From: Culex pipiens pallens
Lineage: Eukaryota > Arthropoda > Insecta > Diptera > Culicidae
Assembly (NCBI RefSeq): GCF_016801865.2
Contig: NC_068937.1
Location: forward strand, 135,544,455 to 135,608,454
Reading direction: 5' to 3'
DNA: 64,000 bases
Positions 24,166-35,484 of the stretch are shown here, in pieces (positions within the stretch are counted from its first letter, which is position 1; each line of letters starts with the position of its first letter). Made by a program: the position numbers and the translations under genes. Below the pieces are notes generated by a model. The model was not told the DNA's origin, made no database searches, and saw only the letters and a list, made by a program, of their open reading frames with translations.

Positions 24166-24253
24166 ATGAAAAGCTTCAGCGCTGGCGGGCTCTGCCAGCT
24201 GATTTTCCTGGCGAACGTGGTGGCCGTGTGCTGTGCCAAAGCCGTTGCAAATG
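24166..24253 (+). CDS. first coding exon: signal peptide of a secreted or membrane protein (partial gene)
   Basis: The ATG at 24166 lies in GAACAATGA, a fair insect start context. Twenty-nine codons follow plus one extra base, then the strong donor GTAAGT at 24254. The peptide begins MKSFSAGGLCQLIFLANVVA and continues VCCAKAVAN: a basic N-terminus, a hydrophobic core of about 15 residues, and small residues suited to signal peptidase near CCA or AKA. It is thus a classic signal peptide. The exon ends in phase 1, the usual phase between a signal peptide and an extracellular module such as an Ig domain. Codons are GC-rich at the third position, unlike the flanks. The rest of the gene is not identifiable; the next coding exon is either beyond 64 kb or in the uncertain exon at 54754. 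The protein family cannot be named from a signal peptide. Confidence 0.72.
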
Positions 24254-24259
24254 GTAAGT
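24254..24259 (+). promoter_or_regulatory. 5' splice donor GTAAGT
   Basis: AATG|GTAAGT matches the insect donor consensus and ends the signal-peptide exon in phase 1. No matching in-frame phase-1 coding exon was recognised downstream within the window. The intron would therefore be at least 30 kb and possibly exceed 39.7 kb. Confidence 0.7.
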
Positions 24260-24378
24260 TTGAGAAAATTTATTATAACGCTGTAAAATTGTGATTACAG
24301 TCGACTGTTATGTCGATCCTCGATTCCTCAATAAACCTTAATGTATTTTTCAAAAAGCATGCTTTGACTTTTCGTTCT

Positions 24379-24535
24379 ACACGCATGTTCAAAATCAATC
24401 AGATTTCGTCAAAACCGACCTTACTCAGAAATGATTAACGGGGTCCGCTGTCAGGATTTGAGTGAAGCTGAGCCCCCTTTACTCTTTTCTGAGTAAGGTA
24501 GGTTTTGACGAGAACTGAGTGATTTTGAACGTGTG
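24379..24535. mobile_element. TGAGT-family palindromic MITE
   Basis: About 55 bp at the left (ACACGCATGTTCAAAATCA, then TTTCGTCAAAACCGACC and TTACTCAGAAATGA) is matched in inverse at the right (TTTTCTGAGTAAGGTAGG, TTTTGACGAGAACTGAGT, GATTTTGAACGTGT). It is the best preserved member here of a family whose arms carry TTACTCA and TTTTGACGAAAACTGAGTGA. Related copies lie at 28.5, 29.3, 32.0, 34.3, 35.3, 40.8 and 41.1 kb. Confidence 0.85.
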
Positions 24536-24929
24536 GGATGTGATCCCGCTCTCGGTGGCCCCTTCAATATCGACACAGAGAGAGTCCTCTGTAACCAACG
24601 TCACAGGGGGGCAGTTAGAAATTCGCCAAAATGTGCCAACACCAAATCAGGAAAAGTCAGGAATCTCGTAAGCATACTTGTTTGAACATTATTTAATTTT
24701 GTTTTTTTTTTAAACAATGTTAAGTTCAATTGCACTAAATTAGTTTTGAGCATTTGTTTATTAAAATTTTGGGTTCTTTGCATTATTTTAATCTATTTGA
24801 TAATTAAAAGGCTATTTAAGAGATTAAAAAATAGAGAACTTGGAGCTTATTAGAAAACGGCCATCTCAAACCAAAAGTACCAGTCGTTCTCAAATAAGCT
24901 CCAGGTTCTCTATATTAAAAAAGTCAAAG

Positions 24930-25395
24930 GAGTTATGCCGTGGACATAACCGGAATGACGAAATAGTAGTTTATGCAACAAGTTGCAAAAAGATGATTTT
25001 TTCAGCATGAGTCGTAAATTTATCCAACGAGGTTCACCGAGTTGGATAAATACGACGAGTGCTGAAAAAATCAAGTTTTGCAACGAGTTCCATACAACAT
25101 TTTTTGCAATTCCGAAAAAAAAACCCATTGAGTGAAATTTTATGTCAAATTTTCGAGTATTTTGTCAATAAATCGTTTAAATCAAACAAAATGTTGAAAA
25201 GTGTTACTTTTCGAAACAAGTGCTGAAAAGTTCAACTATTCAGCACCCGTTTCAGTGCTGAAAAGTAGAACTTTTCAGCATTTATTTTGAAAAATGTTGC
25301 TATTCGATTCTGTTATTTTTGGTACAGAAAAGTAGGCTATTTCGTCGTTCAAGAATGACAGGAAAAGTAAGTAGTTTCACGACGGAATTGCAAAA
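24930..25395. repeat. foldback repeat with GTGCTGAAAAG hairpins
   Basis: Words such as GTGCTGAAAAGT and ACTTTTCAGCA recur in both orientations at 25218-25290. TTGGATAAAT and ATTTATCCAA flank 25015-25055. GACGAAATAG at about 24957 is inverted at 25337-25346 (CTATTTCGTC). It is a non-coding, strongly self-complementary dispersed repeat. A related fragment, GACATGACCGGAATGA, is at about 58220. The flanking 24540-24930 and 25396-25723 are AT-rich without recognised genes. Confidence 0.65.
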
Positions 25396-25723
25396 AAATA
25401 TATTTAAAATTGTCTAAACAGATTAAAGCTGTTTTGAATTCAAGGCATAAAAAATTGTCTCTTCAAGATCTCGCTTGAAATGAGAGGTAATGCATGACTT
25501 CTTGTAAAACTGTTTTTTTATTGAAATAAAAATTGTTGAAATTAAAATACTAACAAATTGATGAATCGAACATTGATTATTAGAATCAATTCCCTTATAA
25601 AATAAATTTTATGTGTGTTAAAGTTTTTAATATATTTTTTATTGATAAGGGCTCTTTTAAGAATTGACATCATTAAGTTGAAATTTAGTTTTTCTTTAAA
25701 TTTAGCAGTTTAACCAATGTTTG

Positions 25724-26172
25724 CACAGAAAAAAAATCAATTCCTGTAATCTTGAATTGTGTTCATGAATTTAAGAATAACAAAGGAATTTTTTCATGAC
25801 TATAGTGCATTTGCACTATACTGCCCACCATTGAAAAAACGGCTAATATCCACTTTTGGCAAAAACGAGATATTAGCACCAGGTGGTAGAGGATGTTCCA
25901 ACGCATCTCCTGGAACTTGAATTTCACTGAAATAGTGTTTAGACTTGACTGCCGATGCGAAAAACCAAACTGCTAATATGCCACTCTTATGGGAAATTGC
26001 CTTGACAGAGATTTTGTGACAAACTCTAAAACGCGTTTTTCTCGGAATACTTGATTTGGCATAATAGCCGAATTTTCAATTATGGGCAGTATAAACGTGA
26101 ATATATTCCTTCGTGGTTCTCAAATTCATGAACACAACTCACGATTTCGAGAGTAGACTTTTTTTTCGTGTG
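25724..26172. mobile_element. outer palindromic MITE interrupted at its centre
   Basis: Left arm 25724-25800 (CACAGAAAAAAAATC, GTGTTCATGAATTTAAGAA) is the inverse of right arm 26105-26172 (TTCTCAAATTCATGAACAC, GTAGACTTTTTTTTCGTGTG). The arms are about 70 bp long. Between them sits a second, unrelated inverted-repeat element (25817-26093), so the two elements are nested with the inner one almost exactly at the symmetry centre. Confidence 0.8.
25817..26093. mobile_element. inner MITE, ends TATACTGCCCA
   Basis: The left end, TATACTGCCCACCATTGAAA then AAACGGCTAAT, is inverted at the right as ATAGCCGAATTTTCAATT then ATGGGCAGTATA. TA lies at both boundaries and could be a target duplication. The 277-bp element is non-coding and lies in the centre of the palindrome 25724-26172. 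Confidence 0.8.
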
Positions 26173-28517
26173 ATGAAATTACAAAAGCAACATTGTTGAC
26201 ACAAAAATGTTAATTGTTGTCACAAAATGACACAAAAAAAGAACGGAAAAACTCACATAACATTTGAAAGCAAGTCAAAAATATATTAAAAGCAAATATA
26301 ATTCTTTTAAATAAAATTGATTTCAGACTATTTCTAATAAAAGTTTTTCAAGAACTGCGCATGCTCGAATGAATGGAAAAAAATACTCAGTTAAAGCATT
26401 CCTAAATTATTTTCGAAAAGTGTTAAGCTAACAGAAATATTACAGAGACAAAAAAAAAACAATTTTAAAAGATTCCATACACTCACAGAAAATAAACAAG
26501 AAATGATTATTTTGGAAGAATAAAAAGAATGCTTGAAAAGTAAAATAAAAATTAATGGCATTCGACTTTTGGGCATTCGAACTTTTGTCTTTTTGACCTT
26601 ACGTCTTTCGACTTTCATGTACTTTGTTGCTATACAGAAATACATTCCAGTTGAAAACCATCATGCGTCTCCATAAATTAGTTTTAACAATTAACACGAT
26701 ATGGAAACGCATGGTTATTCAAAAATAAGCAGCTGCAATAAGGTGACCGAAATGAGTTCTGAAAGAAAAATACTTTTTCGCAGAACAGACTACAAAAATC
26801 TAGAAAATACAGGAAAGGGTCGAATGAAATTGAAAATGATTTTTATTAAATTGTATAAATAATGTTAGAAATTCCAAATTTCACTGGTTTCTTGCCAAAG
26901 TTATGATAGTAATACGATAATAAACTGTTTTGCCATCCTCACAGAGTAAGAGCAAATACTTTACTTTATAAACGAAAATCTTACGAATAAAAATCTTCTA
27001 GAATCACCGTAGCCGTAGATACATCGATCCATAATCGAAAATAGAATAACTATGCATGACTTGTATTTATCAAAAATAAAGAGAAATCTATTAACTCTTT
27101 CAAATATTGTGAGCAATTCTTTGGTAAATTGCTGATTTGCATTCGTTTTTTCTCTTTAAGTCATTTTTTTTGTTATGGTAAATGGATCAAAACATTTGTT
27201 TAGGTTTGTTTACAAAACAATTTTCGTCTCTTTGAAAACTAAAATTCATAAAAAAAAACTTTCAAACTTTCAACAAACTTTTTTGGGAATGGCTTTCAAC
27301 CCAACTTCTCTCTATTGTTGTACCAAAATTTCACTTTTCTCGTGAGTTTACTGGTCTGGCAACACTGTTAGTATATATGGATACCTAAGCTAAATTTATT
27401 GAACTTTTAAAGACCGAATGCATACTACTCTAAAAAAAATATCTGTACATTACTGGAACAGCTAAATAATCTGGCAACCCTGGCAATGAGATACTGTTTG
27501 AAAAAATAGCCCAAATGGCTGTAAAATCCAGTGGTAACCTATATGTCATGAAAATATAAGTATGGTAAAACTCGGCATAATATGATTACTGTCACTTTTT
27601 AAATGTACAGTAAAAAAAGGTGAATTTTGGATGGTTGATTTTTTTTCTGAAAAGGTCGCATAAACCATTTTTGTTCCTTCTTGGGTTTTTTGAGCACCCG
27701 TTACTAAGTATCATTTTTTTTAAATCGGTCACGTCATTTTTTTAACTCGGAAGAAATATTTAAGAAAGAAATGACAGGTATGTGTTGCCATCTGAAAGTA
27801 TTACAAGATTACAAGAAAAAACTAGTTAATTATCAATCTTTTCATTAATATTTTACAAAACATTAATTTCAATTATTCCAGAAAAGGCAAAATTTAAATA
27901 TACATTGTTTAAGGTACTATATAAATTAGTTTAAAGTAGAACGAAACTCGCAAACTTCAAGCATTCAGAAAACAAATTACTTAGAAAACACCATCAATGA
28001 TGATTATTCAGCCATAAACAACGAAACTTTTTACATCATCGTTCTCACCTACTGCCCTTTAATGAAGGGCTTCATTTTACTCACCTCGAAACATAAAAAA
28101 ATACAACAAATCGCCAATTTCCGCAAACGAACGCAAATCTGCAGCGATTTGCTTGCGCGTGTACTGCGAACACCAGCAAAAGCCTTTCCAGCCCTTTTTC
28201 CGCACTCTGGACTAAACCAACTTCATCATTTATTTATTCACCACCCATTAAAACTGATCCTCTCGTGCACCTCGTGCAGTCCAAACTGAGCTGCGTGGGT
28301 TAGCGGTCTCGGATTAAGAGCCCGGGAAGCTTTCCCCCATCCTTTTCGCGATAACCCAAAATCTCGTTTTGCGTGGGTGAATTTGCTGATGATTCTTCGC
28401 CCCTCCGAAATTCATCTTTTTTGGTGAAGCAGGCAAAATCAGGGTACCAAGAGCATGCACTGGAGGAGGTGGTAACAATTTTGATTTAAAACCTAAAAAA
28501 AGAATGCCGATTGCAAA
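26173..28517. other. AT-rich presumptive intron, no recognised element
   Basis: No coding sequence or full repeat is recognised. TGGCAACACTG occurs at 27357, with the close form TGGCAACCCTG at about 27475. 28040-28300 is somewhat GC-richer and free of obvious repeats, with a short frame of no recognised family. Confidence 0.5.
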
Positions 28518-28645
28518 AAAAAACAACTCAAAAATGAGTAAATATAAATTTTCGTTCAATTCTAAGTAAAATTCACTCAAACCTGACAGATGCCCCATTT
28601 ACTCAAATCTGAGTAGGTTCGGTTTTGACGCATTCTGAGTTTTCA
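28518..28645. mobile_element. TGAGT-family MITE, partial
   Basis: Contains AAAATTCACTCAAACCTGAC and TTTACTCAAATCTGAGTAGG, then TTCGGTTTTGACGCATTCTG, matching the right arm of the family. The left arm is degraded. Confidence 0.6.
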
Positions 28646-29257
28646 AGAAACCTACACGTTTTGTCAATGCAATGCACGCTCATTTAACATTATTCATGTG
28701 TTGGTTAAGTTAACTTCATTTACGTAGAATGAAAACATGAGAACCATCTCAGAATAACTCCTCTGAATGAACCAGCGTGCATGATGCCACCTGATTTTGA
28801 CAGCTTTTCCACTTCCGGCTCTGTAGCGTGTGTGCCCACCTTTTTGCTGCCACCATCTTGGCCGTTGCGCGTCTTGATGGTTTTCACACAGCACGTCAGC
28901 ATTTCGGTGGATGCGGTGCAATCTCCGGAGCATGAAAGCTTATTACAAACGTCGTTTGTGGCGGAAAACGGGGCAAACCGTTTAGCATGATGGCAACACT
29001 GCTAGGAAATGGTAGGTACTTTGATATTTGTTGATGGAGTAGTGGGTGTGTGAATGTGTGCGGGCTTTCGATCAATTTTCTCATTAGAGAGAGGGTTGGT
29101 ATAGTGCAAAGTACTAAAGCCGATTTATTGCTGCTGCACTTAGAGATTAATGGAAGTTTATGGGGATTGAACACCACATCCGGTAATGAGTAAATCGAAG
29201 ATTGATTCTAGTAAACAGAAATAAGCGTGCATTGTTTTGACAGGTGATAGAAGCTAT

Positions 29258-29421
29258 ACGCACATTCGGAATCACTCATTTTTTGTTAAAACCTATCCTA
29301 CTCATAAATGATTAATTATGCAAATTTCGGCTTTGAATTAATTGCACTAAATTTTCATTGAATTCTGAATTAAATCAAATCTGACGATTGACACAAACTG
29401 AGTGATTTGAAATGATAGTGT
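29258..29421. mobile_element. TGAGT-family MITE
   Basis: The left arm (CACATTCGGAATCACTCA, TTTTTTGTTAAAACCTATCC, TACTCATAAATGATTA) is inverted at the right as GACACAAACTGAGTGATTTG then AAATGATAGTG. The middle is diverged. Confidence 0.65.
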
Positions 29422-31172
29422 AAATGAGTAACTTTGATCTGTCACTTTTGCACGCATAAATTATTTTGATTAATTTAAGCTATCAGCTTCCAAATTTGCC
29501 AAAACTCAAAGTAGTTCATCGCTCCCACACCAAACCATCCCGTGACAAATTAACGTCAATTTTTCGCCTTTTCGTCACGCGAAATTTCCCAGAAGGTTCG
29601 CATCGATCAAGCGCCTCAACTAGCAACATTCCAACTTTCGCTCAAACGAAAGCTCTTCGCGCGCGCCATATTGCGTAATTAATTTCAAAATTAAATTCTT
29701 CATTTCTCCCGCCGGTCCCGCGTGAATTGGGCGCGCAAACTTTTTGCGCGAGTCTCAACCTGGCCCGCGCGATCCGACTTTTGGTAGACATTTTTGCCGG
29801 TTGCAAGAAAATTCCAACCGAGCAAAGTTTTGCAAGCTGAAGCGCACTAATTTGGCACGTTCTTATTCGTTCATTTTAACCAGGCTGAGCAGACCTATTC
29901 ATAGAGCTGTTTTACGAATTTCGTGCAAGCAGCATCAGAGTTGAAAAATCTTTTTTCATCATCTGTCAACATTTTCTGAAAAAAAAACTGGCAACACTGC
30001 CCAGCTGAACCTTATCTTGAGTAGCATTCTCACATTTCGTTGCTGATTTGCTTCCCATTGAGATTCACATCACTTCTTGGAAGTTTGACCGAATGCGAGA
30101 CCGAGTAGGCGACAGGATGCTGGGTTTAGCGATACACAAACGCGGCTTGTTTTGTACTTCCGCCGCCGCTGACGTCTCGCGTCCAATCAAAACAGCCCTG
30201 TGTTATGAGGTGTTGTCGAACATAAAGGGGCTATGAATTTAAACGGCATTCTTGGAGACGTTTTTTTACTATGGTGAAAATAATTGCGTGAAATTGAAAA
30301 GTATGAAAAGATAAATTTTGACCCTTTCAACTCATGAACCAAACAATAGTTATTCTCACCTGTTTGTAGAAACGCAAACGCTCCTCCTGTACAACCCAAC
30401 GACCGATCAAACGTAGTTGGCTGTGAAATCGATATCGTGGGACCCGGCAACACTGGCTTCCGCCACCGCCGCCGTCAATTTTGATGAAGTTGGCGGTCGA
30501 GTTCCGTCGAAGGCTACACGTGTCAAGCTTGGCTGGAAAAGGTCTCTTCCGGGTAAAACCACTTGCGTTTGAGCTGAAGTGATCGAGAATTTCAAGGGAA
30601 GGTTACATTATTGACAATTATTGATGCAATGCCCAATAAAAATATTGATTCATAGATAAATTTGCGTTGAAATTGAACTCAAATATCTTGATTTTCACAT
30701 GAATTTTCTGTAATATTAATAATGAATCAATATAATGTGATAAGCGTGTAATGACAGCTTTGATTGACTCTGCACAGGCTCATACAAAAACACCCTAAAA
30801 TGGGTTAATTTACCCACACATTTTCACGAAATGTCACATATTTTAACTCATCAAAACCGCTATTTACTACCAACCAACCATTAAACCTCAAAATGTCAAG
30901 CGAATAACAACAAACAGGACGAAATTACTTCCATCATGCACCAGGCAATGAACCGCCGCAGCAAAACCACCTGTAATTAGTGCCATTATTCATCGCTCAA
31001 ATCGGCGACCACTGACAGCAGCTAATTTAGACCATATCATGGAATGACAGTTGCGTTGTAACCCGTCAACTGCTTCAAATATTCAATTTTAGGGTTGCGA
31101 TGCACCCTTTTTGGTTTTCGCGCAAATTTTTCCTGAGCAGACAAGTAGATCTCGTTAAAATCTAACAATCAG
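29422..31172. other. presumptive intron with GC-richer islands
   Basis: 29500-29780 and 30940-31030 are GC-richer and repeat-poor. The second contains CCACCTGTAATTAGTGCC, CATTATTCATCG and CAGCTAATTTAG, words typical of homeodomain binding, so it is a fair enhancer candidate. CGGCAACACTG occurs near 30445 and TGGCAACACTG near 29989. No coding exon is supported. Confidence 0.35.
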
Positions 31173-31506
31173 CAATTGGGTCCTAAAATGAAGCTTAGAT
31201 TGCTGATATTATTGTTTACAGCGATAAAGCTTATTTTTCTGAGTACAATGACCCTTTGTACGACCACAAAGAGTTTAAAATGGATTTTTAAATCAAATTT
31301 GAAAAATTTACCTCGCGGTCCTTCTTGACAGAAAAGTTCCTACTTGACAGCTCTTTCCAAGGGGACCATAGTTAATCCATCGAAAAAATGTTGTCTTGAC
31401 AAAAAAAAAATTTGCATTAAAATGAAAAAAAGTGATCAGAAATGGTTTTTAATCGTGTTTTTTACCGTTGTACATAAAAATTGACATAGGGCTTTAGTAC
31501 CCAATT
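31173..31506 (+). mobile_element. 334-bp MITE, copy 2, ends CAATTGGGTCCTAAA
   Basis: Near full-length second copy of the element at 6147-6479, in the same orientation, with inverted ends CAATTGGGTCCTAAA and TTTAGTACCCAATT. Differences from copy 1 are scattered substitutions and small A-run indels, so both are old relatives, not one recent duplication. Confidence 0.85.
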
Positions 31507-31991
31507 TGACGGCCGATTTCAATGATCGAAAACTCACCACGGCAAATCGAATTCACCACAGCTTATTCGCGTGCGTTTGACAGCTGCTGCTGTAAGGGTG
31601 GGAAATGTAAACAGACCAATCGCGCTTGCCAATAAAGCCATTATTGGCTGGAAATTTGCGCGGCTGATGCAATTTCGATTAATAACTGCTTATGAGGCTT
31701 CCGGTGTTGGGATCAATAAAATGAAAGTTTAATGTTGGTAGCAGTGTAACTTCAAGCGAATACACCCACGCCTCCGATGAACAAGCATGAATTTACGCAA
31801 ACGCATTCTTGCCAAAGCATCGGAGACCAGACAGAGCAACATTTTTTTTAGGTAAGCTTGAGGAATTCAGAACGGAATGCTTCCTCGAATAACTGACGTA
31901 CATTAAAGGTCGAAGCATTTGTTTTAAAATAATATTGCTCTTTCCTACCTGTATTTTTTCCGTGTACAATGTGACATTTCAGATAACATTT

Positions 31992-32183
31992 CCAAACCCA
32001 AACGTAATCAGAGATGAGTAAACGAGAGATCTTTCAGATTTGAGTGAATTTTATTCAGAACTCATCAAAAAATCAGTGAAATTTACTCAGTTCTTAGTAA
32101 AACTAACTCAAATCTGACAGATTTACTCATTTTTGAGTAGGCTAGGTTTTGACGGAAAATTAGTGATTTGAAATGAGGGTGTA
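31992..32183. mobile_element. TGAGT-family MITE
   Basis: Multiple ACTCA/TGAGT words in inverted order, ending TTTTTGAGTAGGCTAGG, TTTTGACGGAAAATTAGTGA, TTTGAAATGAGGGTGTAA as in other members. A TGGCAACACTG word follows at 32190. Confidence 0.65.
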
Positions 32184-34259
32184 ATTGTTTGGCAACACTG
32201 GTAAAAAAAGACATATCTACACGATCATCAAAGAAATGTAAGGTTTGTGATAAATTGACAGCATCAGTTTGACAGCGAATGCGTCCTCGAATGACATTTA
32301 CCTATACGCCACTTCCATTCTACCGAGTTTTCTCTTTTATTCAAGAGACACTCGCAGCTGCTCTCGACAACGAATAAATCAAAACAATGCCGCTGGATTT
32401 AGAGTACCCGAAACGGGTGCAAAACAGGCAAAATATTCCAATCTAACGGCCATAACGTTTCGCCGCCGCCATGAATAAATTCCCGCCTCGCTGAGCACTG
32501 TGACGGCGACGACGACGAGGGGTCCAACAATAATAATGGCCCCTCGTGGGTCCCATTGGCACTCATTCTTCAGTGCTGCTGCTTCCTTCCTCATAAAAGT
32601 GCCATTTTTCTTTCCCCGGTGCGCGACCAGGAGGAGAGAGCTGCTCCAGAGGAACCTCACAATCGTTTCCATCAATAAATAAACACTCGAATCCCGAGGA
32701 GGTGGTGTCTACCCCCTCGGTGGAACATAACAAATACATCAGGATCGCTTATCGAAGAGTTGGCTGCGCCACCACACAAGTCAAGTCAAGTGTGTGGGTG
32801 GGTGTGAGTGAAGAGCTGTCAATAGGGTAGGGTGGAAGAGGACGAAAGCAATAACAATGCAGCAGCTCACCCTGCCTGACCACGGGCGCAACCCCTACAT
32901 GACGACCCCCTTGATCTTTGAAATACCTTTTCTGGTTTTGGAACCGGCGAAAGTGACTCCAGACGCGGGGGTTTGCTGGGGTAAAAATGTCGATTGTTGG
33001 ACGAATTTGTCGAGATTTGTATACCCCTCGTCGCAACAAATTGCTGTCAGAGTTGACAACTGTCAAAACTTTGGGATCCTTTTATGCAACAGGGTGTAAC
33101 CTCGAATGTAAACAAACAATTCCTTATCACATAGTTGAATGTTTACGTTGACATTGGGTTTGAGCGGGATCAGCTGCTTGTTTACATGAAGGCTACACTG
33201 TATCTGTCAGAGTTATTGTTGCTTATTGCATTTAGGTGACTTAAACCGATATTTGGTCATTTGTCACCGTCAGAGTATTCTTCAACAGAAAATGACTGAA
33301 TGTCACATTGTAAACAAGCAACAAACAGTGTTGAGACGTGGGAGGGTGTCGATCCGGGTACTTGTTCTATGAGTGGAATGTCAAAAGAAAAGTATTTTTT
33401 CCACTCGCTACAATACCAAAAATGTATGTTTTCCTAATCAATTGCACTTATACGCAATTTCACATTAACTTTTATATTCGGTGTCTTTTCGCAGCTGACC
33501 TGTACTGCTGCTCCCGCTTGCTCAGATTGTTTTTGATTCTTCTGATTGATTGCCAAGCCACAACGTGGGCACCTGTCAAAACAATAACAAACAACACTCA
33601 GAAAACGAGGGGCTTGCTTCGGCGACGTTCGAGGGACGCGCTCCGCGTCGCTATTTTAATGACAATATATGACAGATGTCAAACTGAATTGATCGAAAAT
33701 TGTATACACACTCGTGAAAAAGTACTCATTTTTTGGTTAAAATTACTAACTTTTCTCCGAAGAATTTTTTTTATTGTATAAATTTCCATAAAATAAGTTT
33801 GAAAAGTTAAAAAAGAATCTCAACTTACAAATAACCCCGAATCCGTTCGAGTTAGCTGCCAGTTATCGGCGGTGGCGGGCAAAAAGTGAGAAATTGGCCG
33901 CCACCAGCGCACAGGGCGTGAAAAATTTATCGTCACATGCATTATTTATGGGCTCTCGCGCTCCTTCGTTTCTGCGACGGATATGTGGTGCGGCCACTTT
34001 CACACTGGAAGCTAAGAACTGATACCATTGTGTGGTGCCAAACCGAACCGAAGTGGCTCAAGATCAATGGCAGCTCGGGGAGAATTTGTCAGCGCCAAAT
34101 TTGACTGCCGCCGGGACAATCGATCCACGTTCCGAGGCTAATTTGGAACGTGGTTAGACAACAGTTTGGGGTGAGCTTTCTGCTGGCAACACTGTTTTAT
34201 GAAGACTGGCTTTAAAACGAAAATAACTTTCAAAATAATTATTGAAATAAATAAGAACT
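32184..34259. other. presumptive intron with regulatory-like islands
   Basis: 32490-32690 and 33840-34160 are GC-richer and repeat-poor. The latter contains AATTTATCGTCACATGCATT then ATTTATGGGC, similar to Hox/Caudal sites. Frequent CTGTCAAA, TTTGACAG and TGTTTAC words occur at 33050-33310. No exon is supported; the 147-codon frame at 33338-33781 has no codon bias and is AT-rich. Confidence 0.35.
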
Positions 34260-34390
34260 TATTCAGGAATGGTTGAATGAGGAAAATGTAAAATCTGAGT
34301 AAAATTTGCTCAAATCTGACATTTGCCGTAACTACTCATTTCTGGGTAGGTGCGGTTCAAAGGAAAATTTAGTGATCACAGATATGTACA
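34260..34390. mobile_element. TGAGT-family MITE, degraded
   Basis: Contains AATCTGAGTAAAATTTGCTC, AAATCTGACATTTGCCG and CTACTCATTTCTGGGTAGGT, the family core. The outer arms are eroded. Confidence 0.55.
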
Positions 34391-35313
34391 TGAAAATATC
34401 TGACAGCACTGCTGTCATAAAAACAAATAATGCACGCTTAACTGAAAAGCAACGCAATATTTCAAACAAAGAACGTTAATTTCAGCTCAATTTGATGCAT
34501 GGTTTTTAATTCCACATCAATAAAAATTATAATTATCTCACAAAGAGAGTTCATTAACGGCAACCAAACGAGAACTGTTTCATCAATAAGTGCTCATTAT
34601 TCTTTTGACAAAAGGCTTCCCGGAATATTTTTCATTTTCTCGCCCCCGCAAAAAAACCAACTCTGATCAGAACGTGAAAAATTAATCACTTCAATTACGG
34701 AGAACCGTATGTAATTTCCCGCTGCCGGAAATTGATCGCTGACCCCCTTCCCACGGTGGCGCCCACCTGATAATTATGTGTCCTCGCGAAACATGGCATT
34801 TGCGTGGAACCGGTTGTTGTTTTCCGTAATAAATCCCTCGACGCAAATCGACGTGGAAAGAGGGGGCGGTCCAAATTGCATTGAGACCTCCGCGTGCCAA
34901 ACACCGAGCAGGTTGTTTCTGCTTAGTTATAAAATATATGAACGCGGGGCCAGCCGCCTCCTGACACGGTTCGTGACCGAATTATTTCGGAAATTTTCGC
35001 ATATTGGGAACGCACCCGTTTGATCGCGATAATTTATTCGGAATCGAATCAGAACTGGGGTTGCAATGCGATTTGAAGAGCGCTCGATTATGGTCTATTA
35101 GAGGAGGAGGCTTGATGAGCGAAAATACGAGCAATTTGCACGATTCGATGGGTGGTAATTTGCTGCGAAATTAGTGGAATTTGTTTTGAGTGTAGGTGAG
35201 AGAGGTAAAATGTTACTAGTTTTAACAATAAACATCAAAAAAGTTGAAAAAAATTGACATTGACTATAGTTTGACATTCAGACATTTTCAAATACTTACT
35301 CTGAAAAGTATCT
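34391..35313. other. repeat-poor GC-richer intron segment
   Basis: 34690-35160 is GC-richer than average and lacks recognised repeats. It includes TCACTTCAATTACGG and CCTGATAATTATGTGTCC, AT cores in a GC-richer setting as in enhancers. Two overlapping 69-codon minus-strand frames there are unconvincing as genes. Confidence 0.3.
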
Positions 35314-35484
35314 TCACTCTCATTTCAAATCACTCAATTTTCGTCAAAACCGAATCTACTCAGAAATGAGTAAATGGGAAATCTGTCAAATTTGAAACTC
35401 ACTCAAATCTGACAGATGTCCAATTTAATCATTTCTGGGTAGGTCCAGTTATGAAAACAACTGAGTGGTTTTTAATGTTCGTGG
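35314..35484. mobile_element. TGAGT-family MITE, well preserved
   Basis: The left arm reads CACTCTCATTTCAAATCACT, CAATTTTCGTCAAAACCGAA and TCTACTCAGAAATGAGTAAA. The right arm is its inverse, through TTTAATCATTTCTGGGTAGG to ACAACTGAGTGGTTTTTAAT. The middle holds an inner inverted pair AAATCTGTCA/CTGACAGAT. Confidence 0.75.

Noticed and set aside
33338..33781. 147-codon plus-strand ORF
   Set aside because: AT-rich codons throughout, no homology recognised, and spans regulatory-like motif clusters.
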